A model generated the notes under the pieces. That model saw only the letters and a program-made list of their open reading frames with translations, had not been told where the DNA came from and ran no database searches. 64,000 nt of DNA, from positions 1 to 64,000 of the forward strand of contig CANQJJ010000005.1 in NCBI GenBank assembly GCA_947624215.1. The letters are read 5' to 3'. Origin of the DNA: an uncultured Clostridia bacterium (GTDB taxonomy: Bacteria > Bacillota > Clostridia > Christensenellales > Borkfalkiaceae). Shown here piece by piece: positions 8,447 to 16,959 of the stretch (its first letter is position 1; each line of letters begins with the position of its first letter). A program made the position numbers and the translations under genes.

Positions 8447-9264
8447 GTGAGCTCCTTTGCGATATCGTCGGCCAAAATTTGGATATCAAGGGTATCTCTT
8501 ACGGACATGCCCCCCTCCTGTAACGTCTTGCACAGCTTTCCGATGCGGGGGAGATCTAAATTGTAGGTGAGCAGTTCCTCGTGCCGCCCGAAGATCTCGG
8601 CGGGGGTCCCCTGCATGACGATCTCCCCGCGGTTCATGACGATCGCGCGGTCGCAGAGCAGCGCTTCCTCGGGGTAATGGGTGATCATGAGGACGGTCAT
8701 CTTCTCCTCGCGGTTGAGGCGGAGGACGACGTCGACGATCTCCCTCCTGCCGCGGGGGTCGAGCATGGCGGTGGATTCGTCTAAGATCATGATGTCGGGG
8801 CGGAGGGCGAGCACGCCTGCGATGGCGATGCGCTGTTTCTGTCCGCCCGAGAGACGTGCGACAGTGGCATTGCGGAAGGAACCCATGCCCACGGCCGAGA
8901 GCGCAAAATCAATGCGGCGGCCGATCTCCTCGCGCGCAAGCCCGATGTTCTCCGCGCCGAAGGCGACGTCATCCTCCACAACGGAGGCGACGTTCTGGTT
9001 GTCGGGATTCTGGAAGACGACCCCCACGCGCCTGCGGATCTCATAGAGATTTTTTTGGCCGAGGGGCTCCCCGAAGACGCGCACGGTGCCGCTGTCTGCC
9101 GTCAGGATGCCGTTGGAAAGGCGGGCGAGCGTACTCTTGCCGCTGCCGTTGTGCCCGAGCACGGCGACGAGCTCCCCCTCCGCGACGGAAAAATTCAGTT
9201 TGTCGATGTGAAATCCGCCCTCTTCGTAGGCAAAACTCACATTTTCGAATTCAAGCGCGTTCAT
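8434..9264 (-). CDS. ecfA1: Energy-coupling factor transporter ATP-binding protein EcfA1
   Basis: 276 residues from MNALEFENVSFAYEEGG. Walker A is GHNGSGKST, the Q loop is FQNPDNQNVASVVEDDVAFGAEN (the family Q-loop region), the signature is LSGGQKQRIAIAG and Walker B is IMILDESTAMLDP. An in-frame ATG at 9271-9273 would add MEN. I prefer 9264 because the predicted transcript starts near 9280 and GGAG lies just before this ATG. It is the first gene of the four-gene ecf-truA operon; each junction overlaps, so translation is coupled throughout. Confidence 0.94.
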   Translation of the reverse strand: MNALEFENVSFAYEEGGFHIDKLNFSVAEGELVAVLGHNGSGKSTLARLSNGILTADSGTVRVFGEPLGQKNLYEIRRRVGVVFQNPDNQNVASVVEDDVAFGAENIGLAREEIGRRIDFALSAVGMGSFRNATVARLSGGQKQRIAIAGVLALRPDIMILDESTAMLDPRGRREIVDVVLRLNREEKMTVLMITHYPEEALLCDRAIVMNRGEIVMQGTPAEIFGRHEELLTYNLDLPRIGKLCKTLQEGGMSVRDTLDIQILADDIAKELTCGS

Positions 9265-9286
9265 ATTCTCCATCCCATACCTGTCT

Positions 9287-9315
9287 ATTATACCAAACCG
9301 TGAAGAAAAAGACAA
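9287..9315 (-). promoter_or_regulatory. Predicted promoter of ecfA1-ecfA2-ecfT-truA
   Basis: TTGTCT (9310-9315), a 17-base spacer and TATAAT (9287-9292). The predicted start near 9280 leaves a leader of only about 16 bases before MNALEF. Confidence 0.75.
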
Positions 9316-9668
9316 TGAAAAAGTGGTGAAAGTTGGGAAATTATTGTGTGTTTCTCTTTTTCGGGGAAATCGGGGGGGGCATAAAGACTGCGGCGGCGGG
9401 AAACGCTCTCCCCCCCCTGTAAGGGAACGTACCCCGAGGCCCTTGTGCGCCGAAAGGGTTTCGTCCTCATCCGCCCTACGGGCACCTTCCCCAAAAGGGA
9501 AGGCAAGGGGACGCTCAAACGGGCCTGTGGTGTGGTAAGCGCGTCATCCTGAGGCGGAATGACGATACGAAGTCCGACGCGGCTGTCTCCGAAGGATCCC
9601 GAAGAACAAAGTCCGACTGTTTGGGGAACAGACTATGCGTTCTAATCACGTCATGTTGAGCTCTGTCG

Positions 9669-9723
9669 ACCGCGCGAGGCTTCTATTTGTGATTCCAAGC
9701 GCGACACGAGCCAAAGGCGAAGT
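9669..9723 (-). mobile_element. 55-bp nested mini-element, subtype II, copy 1
   Basis: Minus-strand reading begins ACTTCGCC and ends GCGCGGT. Removing it restores GTCGAAACATCACC, which is present uninterrupted near 21283. The insertion point on the minus strand is TTT^CGA. Confidence 0.7.
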
Positions 9724-9768
9724 AAACATCACCGCATTTTAAGACTAAGGTGACCCTTCGACACGGCT

Positions 9769-9825
9769 ACTTCGCGCGGGGCGCTCGTGTCGATTTTAGT
9801 AGCACAAATAGAAGCCTCAATCGGG
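9769..9825 (+). mobile_element. 57-bp nested mini-element, subtype I, copy 1
   Basis: Begins ACTTCGCGCG and ends CAATCGGG. Removing it rejoins CGGCT and CAGGGTGACG, matching the uninterrupted GCTCAGGGTGACG near 21328. Insertion point CT^CAG. Confidence 0.75.
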
Positions 9826-10253
9826 CAGGGTGACGTTATTGGGAATGCCTTATTCGCTCACATGGGCTTGGTCGTAGCAAGATTCTTCGCGGATGAGCAG
9901 TTCGTTGAAACTCGTACCGCTACGGCTCAGAATGACGCTCGGGTTGGGGTTGGGCGCGGTGGTGGTAAGCGCGTCATCCTGAGGCGGAATGATGATACGA
10001 AGTCCGACGCGGCTGTCCCCGAAGGATCCCGAAGTACGAAGTCCGACTGTTTGGGGAACAGACCATGTGTTCTAATCACGTCACCCTGAACGTAGTTGAA
10101 GGGTCACCGCAGCCTTAAAATAAGGTGATGTTTCGACTACGCTCAACATGACGTAATTGGAAATGCCTTGTTCGCTTACCCGAAACCCCTCACCGCCGAG
10201 CTGCGGCGGGGCACGGAAAGGAGAAAAAAATCCGTAAAAATTTTCGTTTGCCG

Positions 10254-10282
10254 TTGACTTTGCGGAACGGATGTACTATAAT
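10254..10282 (+). promoter_or_regulatory. Predicted nifJ promoter
   Basis: TTGACT (10254-10259), a 17-base spacer and TATAAT (10277-10282). The predicted start is near 10289, giving a leader of about 64 bases. It is one of the best matches to the sigma-A consensus here, fitting a highly expressed catabolic gene. Confidence 0.85.
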
Positions 10283-10352
10283 AGGAATAGCGGCCCGGGG
10301 GCTCGTCCTCCACCGCAAATTTCACGGGTAATTTATTTATGGAGGTTTTTTG

Positions 10353-13300
10353 ATGACAAAGATGACTATCGACGGCAATACCGCCGCCTCGCATGTCGCT
10401 TATGCCTTCTCGGAGGTCGCGGCGATCTACCCCATCACCCCCTCGTCTCCCATGGCAGAATCTGCCGACGAATGGGCCACGCAGGGCCGCGTGAATATGT
10501 GGGGCCAGAAACTCCGCATCACCGAGATGCAGTCCGAAGGCGGCGCCGCGGGTGCCGTGCACGGTTCCCTCTCTGCGGGCGCCCTCACCACGACGTATAC
10601 CGCTTCGCAGGGGCTTCTCCTCATGATCCCCAACATGTATAAGATCTCGGGCGAGCTCCTTCCCATGGTCATGCACGTCTCCGCACGCGCACTTGCCGCA
10701 CACTCTTTGAACATCTTCGGCGACCACTCCGACGTCATGGCCTGCCGCCAGACCGGCTTCGCCATGCTCGCAAGCTGCTCCGTGCAGGAAGTCATGGATC
10801 TCGCCACCGTCGCCCACCTTGCCACACTCCGTTCGCGCGTGCCCTTCCTCAGCTTCTTCGACGGGTTCCGTACCTCCCACGAAGTCTCCAAGATCGACAC
10901 CATCGACTATGACGAGCTCAAAGCCCTCTTCGATAAGAAAGGCCTCGCAGCCGACGTTGCAGCCTTCAAGGCGAGAGCGCTCAACCCCGAGCACCCCGTC
11001 CAGCGCGGCACCGCACAGAACGGCGATACCTACTTCCAGAACAGGGAGACTGCCAACAGCTACTACCTCGCCACCCCCGCCATCGTGCAGGAAATGATGG
11101 ACGAGGTCTCCGCGCTCACCGGTAGGAGCTATCACCTCTTCGACTACGTCGGCGCTCCCGACGCGGAGGAAGTCGTCGTCATCATGGGCTCGGGCGCCGA
11201 GACCGTGGAGGAATCCATCAACAAGCTCAACGCGCAGGGCAAGAAATACGGCCTCATCAAGGTCCGCCTCTACCGCCCCTTCGTCGCAGACGCCTTCGTC
11301 GCAGCCATCCCCGCAACGTGCAAGAAGATGGCCGTGCTCGACAGGACCAAGGAGCCCGGCTCCCTCGGCGAGCCCCTCTATCTCGACGTCTGCACCGCAC
11401 TGCTCGAAAAGGGCATCGGCGGCATCAAGGTCGTCGGCGGCCGCTACGGCCTCGGCTCCAAGGAGTTCAATCCCTCCATGGTGCTCTCCGTCTACAAGAA
11501 CCTCGAACTCGATGAGCCCAAGAACCACTTCACCGTGGGTATCTTCGAGGATGTGACCAACTCCTCGCTCGACTTCTCCGAGAAGTTCGACGCCGCCCCC
11601 GCAGGCTCCACCTCCTGCAAGTTCTACGGCCTCGGCTCGGACGGTACCGTCGGCGCCAATAAGAACTCCATCAAGATCATCGGCGACCACACCGACATGT
11701 ACGCACAGGCCTACTTCTTCTACGATTCGAAGAAGTCCGGCGGCATCACCGTCTCCCACCTGCGCTTCGGCAAGACGCCCATCCAGAGCGAATACCTCAT
11801 CGACGCGGCCGACTTCATCGCCTGCCACAATCCCTCCTACGTCATCCGCTACGACATGGCGACGGACCTCAAAGAGGGCGGCTCCTTCCTCCTCAACGCG
11901 CCGTGGACGACCGTCGAGGAACTCGATAAGAACCTGCCCGCCAAGATGAAGAATCTGCTTGCCCAAAAGCACGCAAATCTCTATGTCATCGACGCCATCT
12001 CCATCGCGCGCGGCCTCGGCCTCGGCGGCAGGACCAACACCATTTTGCAATCCGCCTTCTTCTACATCAACGAGCAGATCATGCCCTACACCGACGCCGT
12101 TGACTTCATGAAGAAGATGGCCTACAAGTCCTTCGCGAGAAAGGGCGACGCCATCGTGCAGATGAACTACAACGCCATCGACTCCGCCAAGGAGCACCTC
12201 GTCAAGATCGAGATCCCTGCAAGCTGGGCGACCACGACGGAGGGCGCCGAGATGGTCAAGCTCGCCGACAACGACTACTTCCGTTCCGTCGTCGCTCCCA
12301 TCCTCGCGCTCGAGGGCGACAAGCTGCCTTCCTCCGCCTTCAATGCAGACGGCTCCGTGCCTACGGGTACCACCAAGTATGAGAAGCGCGGCGTGGCCGT
12401 CACCGTTCCCAAGTGGGTCAAGGAAAACTGCGTGCAGTGCAACCAATGCGCGTTCGTCTGCCCGCATGCCTGCATCCGTCCCGCTCTCGTGGCCGCAGGC
12501 GCCGAAAAGCCCGAGGCCTTTGTTACCAAGCCCGCGACGGGCGTCCCCGGCTATGAGTTCAGAATGCAGGTCTCCCCGCTCGACTGCATGGGTTGCGGCG
12601 TGTGCGCGGAAGTCTGCCCCGGCATGAAGGGCAACAAGGCCCTCGTCATGACGCCCTTCGCCGAGCTCGAGGAAGTCGAGGCCAAGAATTGGGAATACGC
12701 CGTCGAACTGCCCGAAGTCGACCTCTCCGCCGTCAAGATGGCAGATGTCAAGAAGTCGCAGTTCACCCCTTCCCTCTTCGAGTTCTCGGGTGCATGCGCA
12801 GGCTGCGGCGAGACGCCCTATGTGAAGGTCGTCACCCAGCTCTTCGGCGACAGGATGATCGTCGCCAACGCGACGGGCTGCTCCTCCATCTACGGCGGCT
12901 CCTCCCCCACCTGCCCCTATACCGTCAACAAGCAGGGACACGGTCCCGCCTGGGCCAATTCCCTCTTTGAGGACAACGCGGAGTTCGGCTACGGCATGAA
13001 TCTCGCCTACAAGGCACGCCGTGCGGCCCTCGCCGACAAGGTGCAAAAGCTCGCCGACATGTGGGCGGAATACCCCGAATGCCAAAAGATCCTCACCGAC
13101 TGGATCGCCTCCATGGACGATGCGGAAGGGAGCAAGGCGGCTGCGGCGGCCCTCGTCAAGGACCTCGAAGACTGCAAGGCCGAGTGCGAAGGCGAAGAGC
13201 TCGCGCTCCTCAATGAGATCCTCGCGGAGAAGGATTGCCTCGTGAAGAAGTCCTTCTGGATCATCGGCGGCGACGGCTGGGCATACGACATCGGCTACGG

Positions 13301-13892
13301 CGGCCTCGACCATGTGCTCGCGTCGGGCGAAGACGTCAACGTGCTCGTCCTCGATACCGAAGTTTACTCCAACACGGGCGGACAGGCAAGTAAGTCCACC
13401 CCCATCGGCGCCGTTGCCAAATTCGCCTCGAGCGGCAAGCGCGTCAAGAAGAAGGACCTCGGCATGATCGCGGCAAGCTATGGGTATGTGTACGTCGCCC
13501 AGTGCGCGTTGGGTGCAGACAAGGCCCAGCTCGTGAAAGCGCTCAAAGAGGCGGAGGCCTACCACGGCCCGTCGCTCATCATCTGCTACGCGCCCTGCAT
13601 CAACCACGGCATCAATATGACCAAGTCGCAGGCCGAAGAGAAGAGCGCCGTCGAGTGCGGCTACTGGCAGCTCTACCGCTACAATCCCGAGCTCACGGCC
13701 AAGGGCGAGAATCCCTTCACGCTCGACTCCAAGGATCCCACGGGCGACTACCAGGCATTCATCCTCGGCGAGACCCGCTACGCCTCCCTCAAGAAGACGC
13801 AGCCCGCCGTTGCCGAAGAGCTCTTCAAGAAGACGGAGGAGAGCTCGAAGGAGCGCCTTGCAGGCTACAAGAAGATGGCAGGGAGAGAGTAA
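10353..13892 (+). CDS. nifJ: Pyruvate:ferredoxin (flavodoxin) oxidoreductase
   Basis: 1179 residues, the single-chain form. It decarboxylates pyruvate to acetyl-CoA and CO2 while reducing ferredoxin. The N-terminal TPP/pyrimidine domain starts AYAFSEVAAIYPITPSSPMAE. A two-cluster ferredoxin insert follows: CVQCNQCAFVCPHAC (about residue 692) and CMGCGVCAEVCPG (about 744). The C-terminal TPP-pyrophosphate domain has GCGETPYVK, which supplies a proximal cluster Cys, NATGCSSIYGG, and GDGWAYDIGYGGLDH...TEVYSNTGGQ. GGAGG is 7 bases before the ATG at 10353; a TTG just upstream is not needed. The gene stands alone between its own promoter and terminator. Its product is the substrate of Pta in this window. 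Confidence 0.98.
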   Translation: MTKMTIDGNTAASHVAYAFSEVAAIYPITPSSPMAESADEWATQGRVNMWGQKLRITEMQSEGGAAGAVHGSLSAGALTTTYTASQGLLLMIPNMYKISGELLPMVMHVSARALAAHSLNIFGDHSDVMACRQTGFAMLASCSVQEVMDLATVAHLATLRSRVPFLSFFDGFRTSHEVSKIDTIDYDELKALFDKKGLAADVAAFKARALNPEHPVQRGTAQNGDTYFQNRETANSYYLATPAIVQEMMDEVSALTGRSYHLFDYVGAPDAEEVVVIMGSGAETVEESINKLNAQGKKYGLIKVRLYRPFVADAFVAAIPATCKKMAVLDRTKEPGSLGEPLYLDVCTALLEKGIGGIKVVGGRYGLGSKEFNPSMVLSVYKNLELDEPKNHFTVGIFEDVTNSSLDFSEKFDAAPAGSTSCKFYGLGSDGTVGANKNSIKIIGDHTDMYAQAYFFYDSKKSGGITVSHLRFGKTPIQSEYLIDAADFIACHNPSYVIRYDMATDLKEGGSFLLNAPWTTVEELDKNLPAKMKNLLAQKHANLYVIDAISIARGLGLGGRTNTILQSAFFYINEQIMPYTDAVDFMKKMAYKSFARKGDAIVQMNYNAIDSAKEHLVKIEIPASWATTTEGAEMVKLADNDYFRSVVAPILALEGDKLPSSAFNADGSVPTGTTKYEKRGVAVTVPKWVKENCVQCNQCAFVCPHACIRPALVAAGAEKPEAFVTKPATGVPGYEFRMQVSPLDCMGCGVCAEVCPGMKGNKALVMTPFAELEEVEAKNWEYAVELPEVDLSAVKMADVKKSQFTPSLFEFSGACAGCGETPYVKVVTQLFGDRMIVANATGCSSIYGGSSPTCPYTVNKQGHGPAWANSLFEDNAEFGYGMNLAYKARRAALADKVQKLADMWAEYPECQKILTDWIASMDDAEGSKAAAAALVKDLEDCKAECEGEELALLNEILAEKDCLVKKSFWIIGGDGWAYDIGYGGLDHVLASGEDVNVLVLDTEVYSNTGGQASKSTPIGAVAKFASSGKRVKKKDLGMIAASYGYVYVAQCALGADKAQLVKALKEAEAYHGPSLIICYAPCINHGINMTKSQAEEKSAVECGYWQLYRYNPELTAKGENPFTLDSKDPTGDYQAFILGETRYASLKKTQPAVAEELFKKTEESSKERLAGYKKMAGRE

Positions 13893-13899
13893 ATCCCCA

Positions 13900-13913
13900 T
13901 ACCATGTCTGAGG
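13900..13913 (+). repeat. Iterated motif copy (TACCATGTCTGAGG)
   Basis: Lies 8 bases after the nifJ stop and before its terminator. Confidence 0.7.
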
Positions 13914-13931
13914 CCAAGCCTCACGGATACG

Positions 13932-13962
13932 AAAAACAGTCCCCCACGGGACTGTTTTTTTA
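13932..13962 (+). terminator. nifJ terminator
   Basis: AAAAACAGTCCC/GGGACTGTTTTT stem with a CCAC loop and a T run. Confidence 0.9.
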
Positions 13963-13964
13963 TG

Positions 13965-14298
13965 CAGAGAAATTTGTTGTTGCGGGTGTGCGCTTGCACG
14001 GGCTCGGGCGCAGTGGCGGTAAGCGCGACATCCTGAGCCGTAATGATGATACGGAGTCCGACGCTCCTTGCTGTCCCTGTAAGGGAAAGTGGCGCACTGC
14101 CCTTGTGCGCCGAAAGGGTTTCTGTCCTACGGTTCTATGTGCGTAAAACCCCTCAGGCCCGCCAAGAACCGCGGGCCAGCTCCCCTTACAGGGGCGCCAA
14201 GGGGACTCTGCATGGGCCCCGTCGCACCCCCCCCTACCCCCTCCCATGGAGGGGGCACGCGGACATGGTACCCACGGATGCGGTCAAGGCCGCAGAAA
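13965..14298. repeat. Intergenic repeat mosaic 4
   Basis: Contains the CATCCTGAGCCGTAATGATG, CTTGCTGTCCCTGTAAGGGA / CTTGTGCGCCGAAAGGG, CGCGGGCCAGCTCCCCTTAC and C-rich hairpin modules in that order, ending in an iterated-motif copy (CGGACATGGTACC, 14260-14272) 26 bases past the lipoprotein stop. No gene is supported. Confidence 0.8.
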
Positions 14299-14997
14299 TC
14301 ATGCCGACTTGTACTTCAAGCGGAATGTGTAGGCGTCGGGAATATCCTTGGAGGCGTTGTTTCCTGCCTCGTGGTATTCAACCGCGACTCTCACGGGCAT
14401 GTCGTCCGCCGTGCCGCCCTCGTCAAAGGTAAGCGTGAACGAATAGACATCGACCAAGGACTGCTGTACGGCGTCCACGCGCTCGACATATAGTATCATA
14501 CCATAAAACCCGCAGGTGTGTTTGAGGTAATGCTCATAATTATGGCTGATCATCCCGCCTTCCCGCGCCGCTTTCCGAAGCATCAGCGGGGAGATGCAAC
14601 TGTCTCCCGTGGACGTGACCCTGCTCCTCGTCTCGGCCGACGCAGTATATGCGATGTGCGGTGTGACAAAATAGTAGACATTACTGCCCTGATTGCGGAT
14701 ATATCCGAAGGAGGAATTTTTGGTCAGTTCGTCCTTGCTCTCGTACATCTCTTCAAAGCCGTCATCGGTAAGATCTGTCGCTTCGACTGTGAATTCGAAT
14801 GAGGTGATCGCGGGCATGGGTACCCCCTCCGCGGTGACAAGCTCCTCGGCAACATATCTGCCCGCCTTCACGGGATACAGTTCGGTGATCTCCTCTTTTT
14901 TCTCGAAAAGGGAAATGTAATCGAACATGTCGCACCCGCAAAGGGCGACGCAGACCGCAAGGGAAACGACCGCCCCTATAAAAAATTTTTTATACAT
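14299..14997 (-). CDS. Predicted lipoprotein of unknown function
   Basis: 232 residues. The N-terminus MYKKFFIGAVVSLAVCVALCGCD is a signal peptide with a lipobox (ALCGC), so the mature protein should be anchored by its Cys at about residue 22. The rest is a soluble mixed alpha/beta sequence with no motif I recognise. It includes acidic segments (KKEEITELYPVKAG, TVEATDLTDDGFEEMYE) and two further Cys (DSCISP, KHTCGFYG). AAAGGAGG precedes the ATG. It is flanked on both sides by repeat blocks and forms no visible operon. Confidence 0.82.
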   Translation of the reverse strand: MYKKFFIGAVVSLAVCVALCGCDMFDYISLFEKKEEITELYPVKAGRYVAEELVTAEGVPMPAITSFEFTVEATDLTDDGFEEMYESKDELTKNSSFGYIRNQGSNVYYFVTPHIAYTASAETRSRVTSTGDSCISPLMLRKAAREGGMISHNYEHYLKHTCGFYGMILYVERVDAVQQSLVDVYSFTLTFDEGGTADDMPVRVAVEYHEAGNNASKDIPDAYTFRLKYKSA

Positions 14998-15024
14998 ATC
15001 TTTCCCTCCTTTTTAATGATTTAC

Positions 15025-15700
15025 GCTTTACATGACGTGATTGGAATGCCTTGGCCGCTTACACACAGTCCGCGGTGGTAAGCGCGTCATCCTGAGCCGT
15101 AATGATGATACGGAGTCCGATGCGCCTGTCCCCGAAGGATCCCGAAGTACGAAGTCCGACGCTCCTTGCTGTCCCTGTAAGGGAAAGTGGCGCACTGCCC
15201 TTGTGCGCCGAAAGGGTTTCTGTCCTACGGTTCTATGTGCATAAAACCCCTCAGGCCCGCCAAGGACCGCGGGCCAGCTCCCCTTACAGGGGCGCCAAGG
15301 GACGCTCACACGAGCTTGGTCGTAATAAGATTCTTCGCGGATGAGCAGTTCGGTGAAAATCATACTCGGTCGGCTCAGAATGACGCTTTAATTGGGCTTG
15401 AGCGGGCAGAATGACGCTCGGGATGAGGTTGGGCGCTCATCCGAAACCCCTACTTCGCGCTACGCGCTCGTGTCGACCTTAGTAGCGCAATCAGAAACCT
15501 CGGTCGGGCAGACCCGCCAAGGGCCGCGGGCCAGCTCCCCTTACAGGGGCGCCAAGGGACGCTCGCACAGGCTTGGTCGTAGCAAGATTCTTCGCGGATG
15601 GGCAGTTCGATAAAAACCAAGCCGTTGCGGCTCAGAATGACGCTTTGATTGGGCTTGAGCGGACGGAATGACGCTTTGATTGGGCCCTATCGCCACCTCA
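15025..15700. repeat. Intergenic repeat mosaic 5
   Basis: Order: GGAATGCCTTGGCCGCTTAC tail, CATCCTGAGCCGTAATGATG, CTTGCTGTCCCTGTAAGGGA, CGCGGGCCAGCTCCCCTTAC (about 15247-15310), GTAATAAGATTCTTCGCGGA (about 15322-15390), a 57-bp element at 15452-15508, a second CGCGGGCCAGCTCCCCTTAC (about 15510-15560) and a second GCAAGATTCTTCGCGGATG (about 15583-15650). Open frames here are repeat by-products. Confidence 0.85.
15452..15508 (+). mobile_element. 57-bp nested mini-element, subtype I, copy 2
   Basis: Begins ACTTCGCGCT and ends CGGTCGGG. It splits AAACCCCT from CAGACCCGCCAAGG. The uninterrupted form AAACCCCTCAGGCCCGCC is present near 15244. Insertion point CT^CAG. Confidence 0.75.
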
Positions 15701-15704
15701 CCCG

Positions 15705-16238
15705 TCACGGATCGTGGCGGTCTTTTAAAATCAGGACGACGGTCGCGATGAGGACGCTGATGAGCCCAGCGCCGAGCAGGATGAAAATGGTCGCGATCAC
15801 CACCGTCCAATAGAGCGGATAAAACGTAAACAGAAATCCCATGTTCTCCGTTCCCGATATGCCCGCCGCGAGCACGCACGAGAAACATGCAATGAATGCA
15901 CATATGGTGATGAGAACGGTCAGAACGACGATCTTTATGGTCGCCCGTGCCTTGAAATGCTTGCCTTTTGCAGCGGAGCGCGGGGGTTCCGTCTCAGACA
16001 TGGTGCCCTCCGACGCCGCCAATTCCTCCCCGTTCTGCCCGTAGACGAGCTCATTGAGGGAGATATCGAAGGCCGCTGCGAGATTGATGAGCGCATCCAG
16101 CGCGGGGATGGTCTCCCCCGTCTCCCAACGGGTCACGGTCTGCCGCGAGACGCCGATCTTCTCGGCGAGCTCCTCCTGCGTGAGCCGCGCCTCCTTCCTC
16201 AGATATGCCAACCGCGCGCCGAAATCCGTTGCTTCCAT
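15705..16238 (-). CDS. XRE-family regulator with C-terminal membrane segments
   Basis: 177 residues. The helix-turn-helix spans roughly residues 7-62 (LAYLRKEARLTQEELAEKIGVSRQTVTRWETGETIPALDALINLAAAFDISLNELVYG). After a linker, two hydrophobic segments (about 100-125 and 140-170) should span the membrane. Such DNA-binding/membrane fusions are common in Firmicutes; what they sense is generally unknown. The TMSETEPP linker is encoded across a variant of the iterated motif (CTCAGACATGGTGCC, 15993-16007). Its own promoter carries direct repeats that could be an autoregulatory operator. Confidence 0.9.
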   Translation of the reverse strand: MEATDFGARLAYLRKEARLTQEELAEKIGVSRQTVTRWETGETIPALDALINLAAAFDISLNELVYGQNGEELAASEGTMSETEPPRSAAKGKHFKARATIKIVVLTVLITICAFIACFSCVLAAGISGTENMGFLFTFYPLYWTVVIATIFILLGAGLISVLIATVVLILKDRHDP

Positions 16239-16254
16239 GGCTCCCCCTTTTTAT

Positions 16255-16285
16255 GAAAAAACCCCGCCGTGACAGCGGAGCCTCT
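16255..16285 (-). promoter_or_regulatory. Terminator-like hairpin in the leader of the XRE gene
   Basis: On the minus strand CTCCGC, a seven-base loop, GCGGGG and then TTTTTT lie between the predicted transcript start and the ribosome binding site. This could act as an attenuator. A second small hairpin (CCCCGAAGACGGGG) precedes it. Confidence 0.45.
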
Positions 16286-16302
16286 CCCCGTCTTCGGGGA
16301 AC

Positions 16303-16343
16303 ATTATAGCACAAGTCTGTTGCCGTTACAAGCACAAATCTGT
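16303..16343 (-). promoter_or_regulatory. Promoter and direct-repeat operator candidate of the XRE gene
   Basis: Minus strand: TTGTAA (16326-16331), a 17-base spacer and TATAAT (16303-16308). A 13-base direct repeat, ACAGAYTTGTGCT on the minus strand, occurs at 16308-16320 and 16331-16343. The copies are 23 bases apart and flank or overlap the -35 box. Confidence 0.65.
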
Positions 16344-16448
16344 AACTTTCTTGAAACAATTCTGGGACAATGGCCTTTTCTTGCCCGCAATCGAGGCATA
16401 GAGGCCTGTGAGATGTGACAAGGCTGTGGATTCGCTTACACGGGCTTG

Positions 16449-16920
16449 GCGCCGAGGGGCGCTCGCACGATACTTGGGCGTAGCAAGATTCTTCGCGGAT
16501 GAGCTGTTCGCTCTAATCCATGCCGTTTCGGCTCAGAATGACGCTTTGATTGAGGTCGGACAGAATGACGCTCGGGTTGGGCTTGGGCGCCAAGGGGCGC
16601 TCGCACGATACTTGGGCGTAGCAAGATTCTTCGCGGATGGGCTATTCGCTCAAACTCATACTTATTCGGCTCAGAATGACGCTCGGGTTGGGCTTGGGCG
16701 CCAAGGGGCGCTCGCACGATACTTGGGCGTAGCAAGATTCTTCGCGGATGAGCTGTTCGATGAAAATCAAACTTTATCGGCTCAGAATGACGCTTCGATT
16801 GGGCTTGGGCGCCCAAGGAGCGCTTACACGATACTTGGGCGTAGCAAGATTCTTCGCGGATGGGCTATTCGCTCAAATTCTTACTTATTCGGCTCAGAAT
16901 GACGCTTCGATTGGGCTTGG
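16449..16920 (+). repeat. Four-copy tandem array of the GCAAGATTCTTCGCGG repeat
   Basis: Units start at 16449, 16587, 16698 and 16809, with lengths 138, 111, 111 and 112. The first has an additional CAGAATGACGC segment. Each runs GCGCCAAGGGGCGCTCGCAC, TTGGGCGTAGCAAGATTC, GGCTCAGAATGACGC, TTGGGCTTGG. Variation clusters in a short central stretch (ATCCATGCCG, ACTCATACTT, AATCAAACTT, ATTCTTACTT). Confidence 0.9.
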
Positions 16921-16959
16921 GCGCCAAGGGGCGGGCGCTCACACCGTCGCCGCGAGATT

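Larger units (their letters stand above)
9350..10200. repeat. Intergenic repeat mosaic 3
   Basis: About 850 bases without a supportable gene. It contains two copies of the GTCATCCTGAGGCGGAATGA / CCGAAGGATCCCGAAG module (about 9542-9620 and 9968-10045), two copies of the CACCCTGA/GGTGATGTTTCGAC module, one GCAAGATTCTTCGCGGATG module (about 9880-9945) and a TCATCCGCCCTACGGG module (about 9468-9520). Two 55-57 bp insertion elements sit inside the second family here. Confidence 0.85.

Noticed and set aside
9316-10253. tRNA or small structured RNA genes in the large gaps
   Set aside because: I looked for cloverleaf elements (GTTCGA with CCA-like ends) and saw none. Hairpins present belong to the repeat modules.
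10176-13607. Open frame of 1143 codons antisense to nifJ
   Set aside because: It mirrors a strongly conserved gene. Such long antisense frames follow from GC-rich codon bias; it has no domain, ribosome binding site or promoter.
13965-14298. Insertion sequence remnants in the repeat blocks
   Set aside because: No transposase fragment, terminal inverted repeats or target duplications were seen. The blocks are made of dispersed short modules.
16408-16902. A 164-codon frame made of repeated GALARYLGVARFFADGLFA units
   Set aside because: It is translation of the 111-bp tandem repeat, with no start signal or family. Similar peptides arise wherever module A occurs.
16449-16920. Possible CRISPR array
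   Set aside because: Units are contiguous with no unique spacers, are over 110 bp, and no cas gene is nearby.
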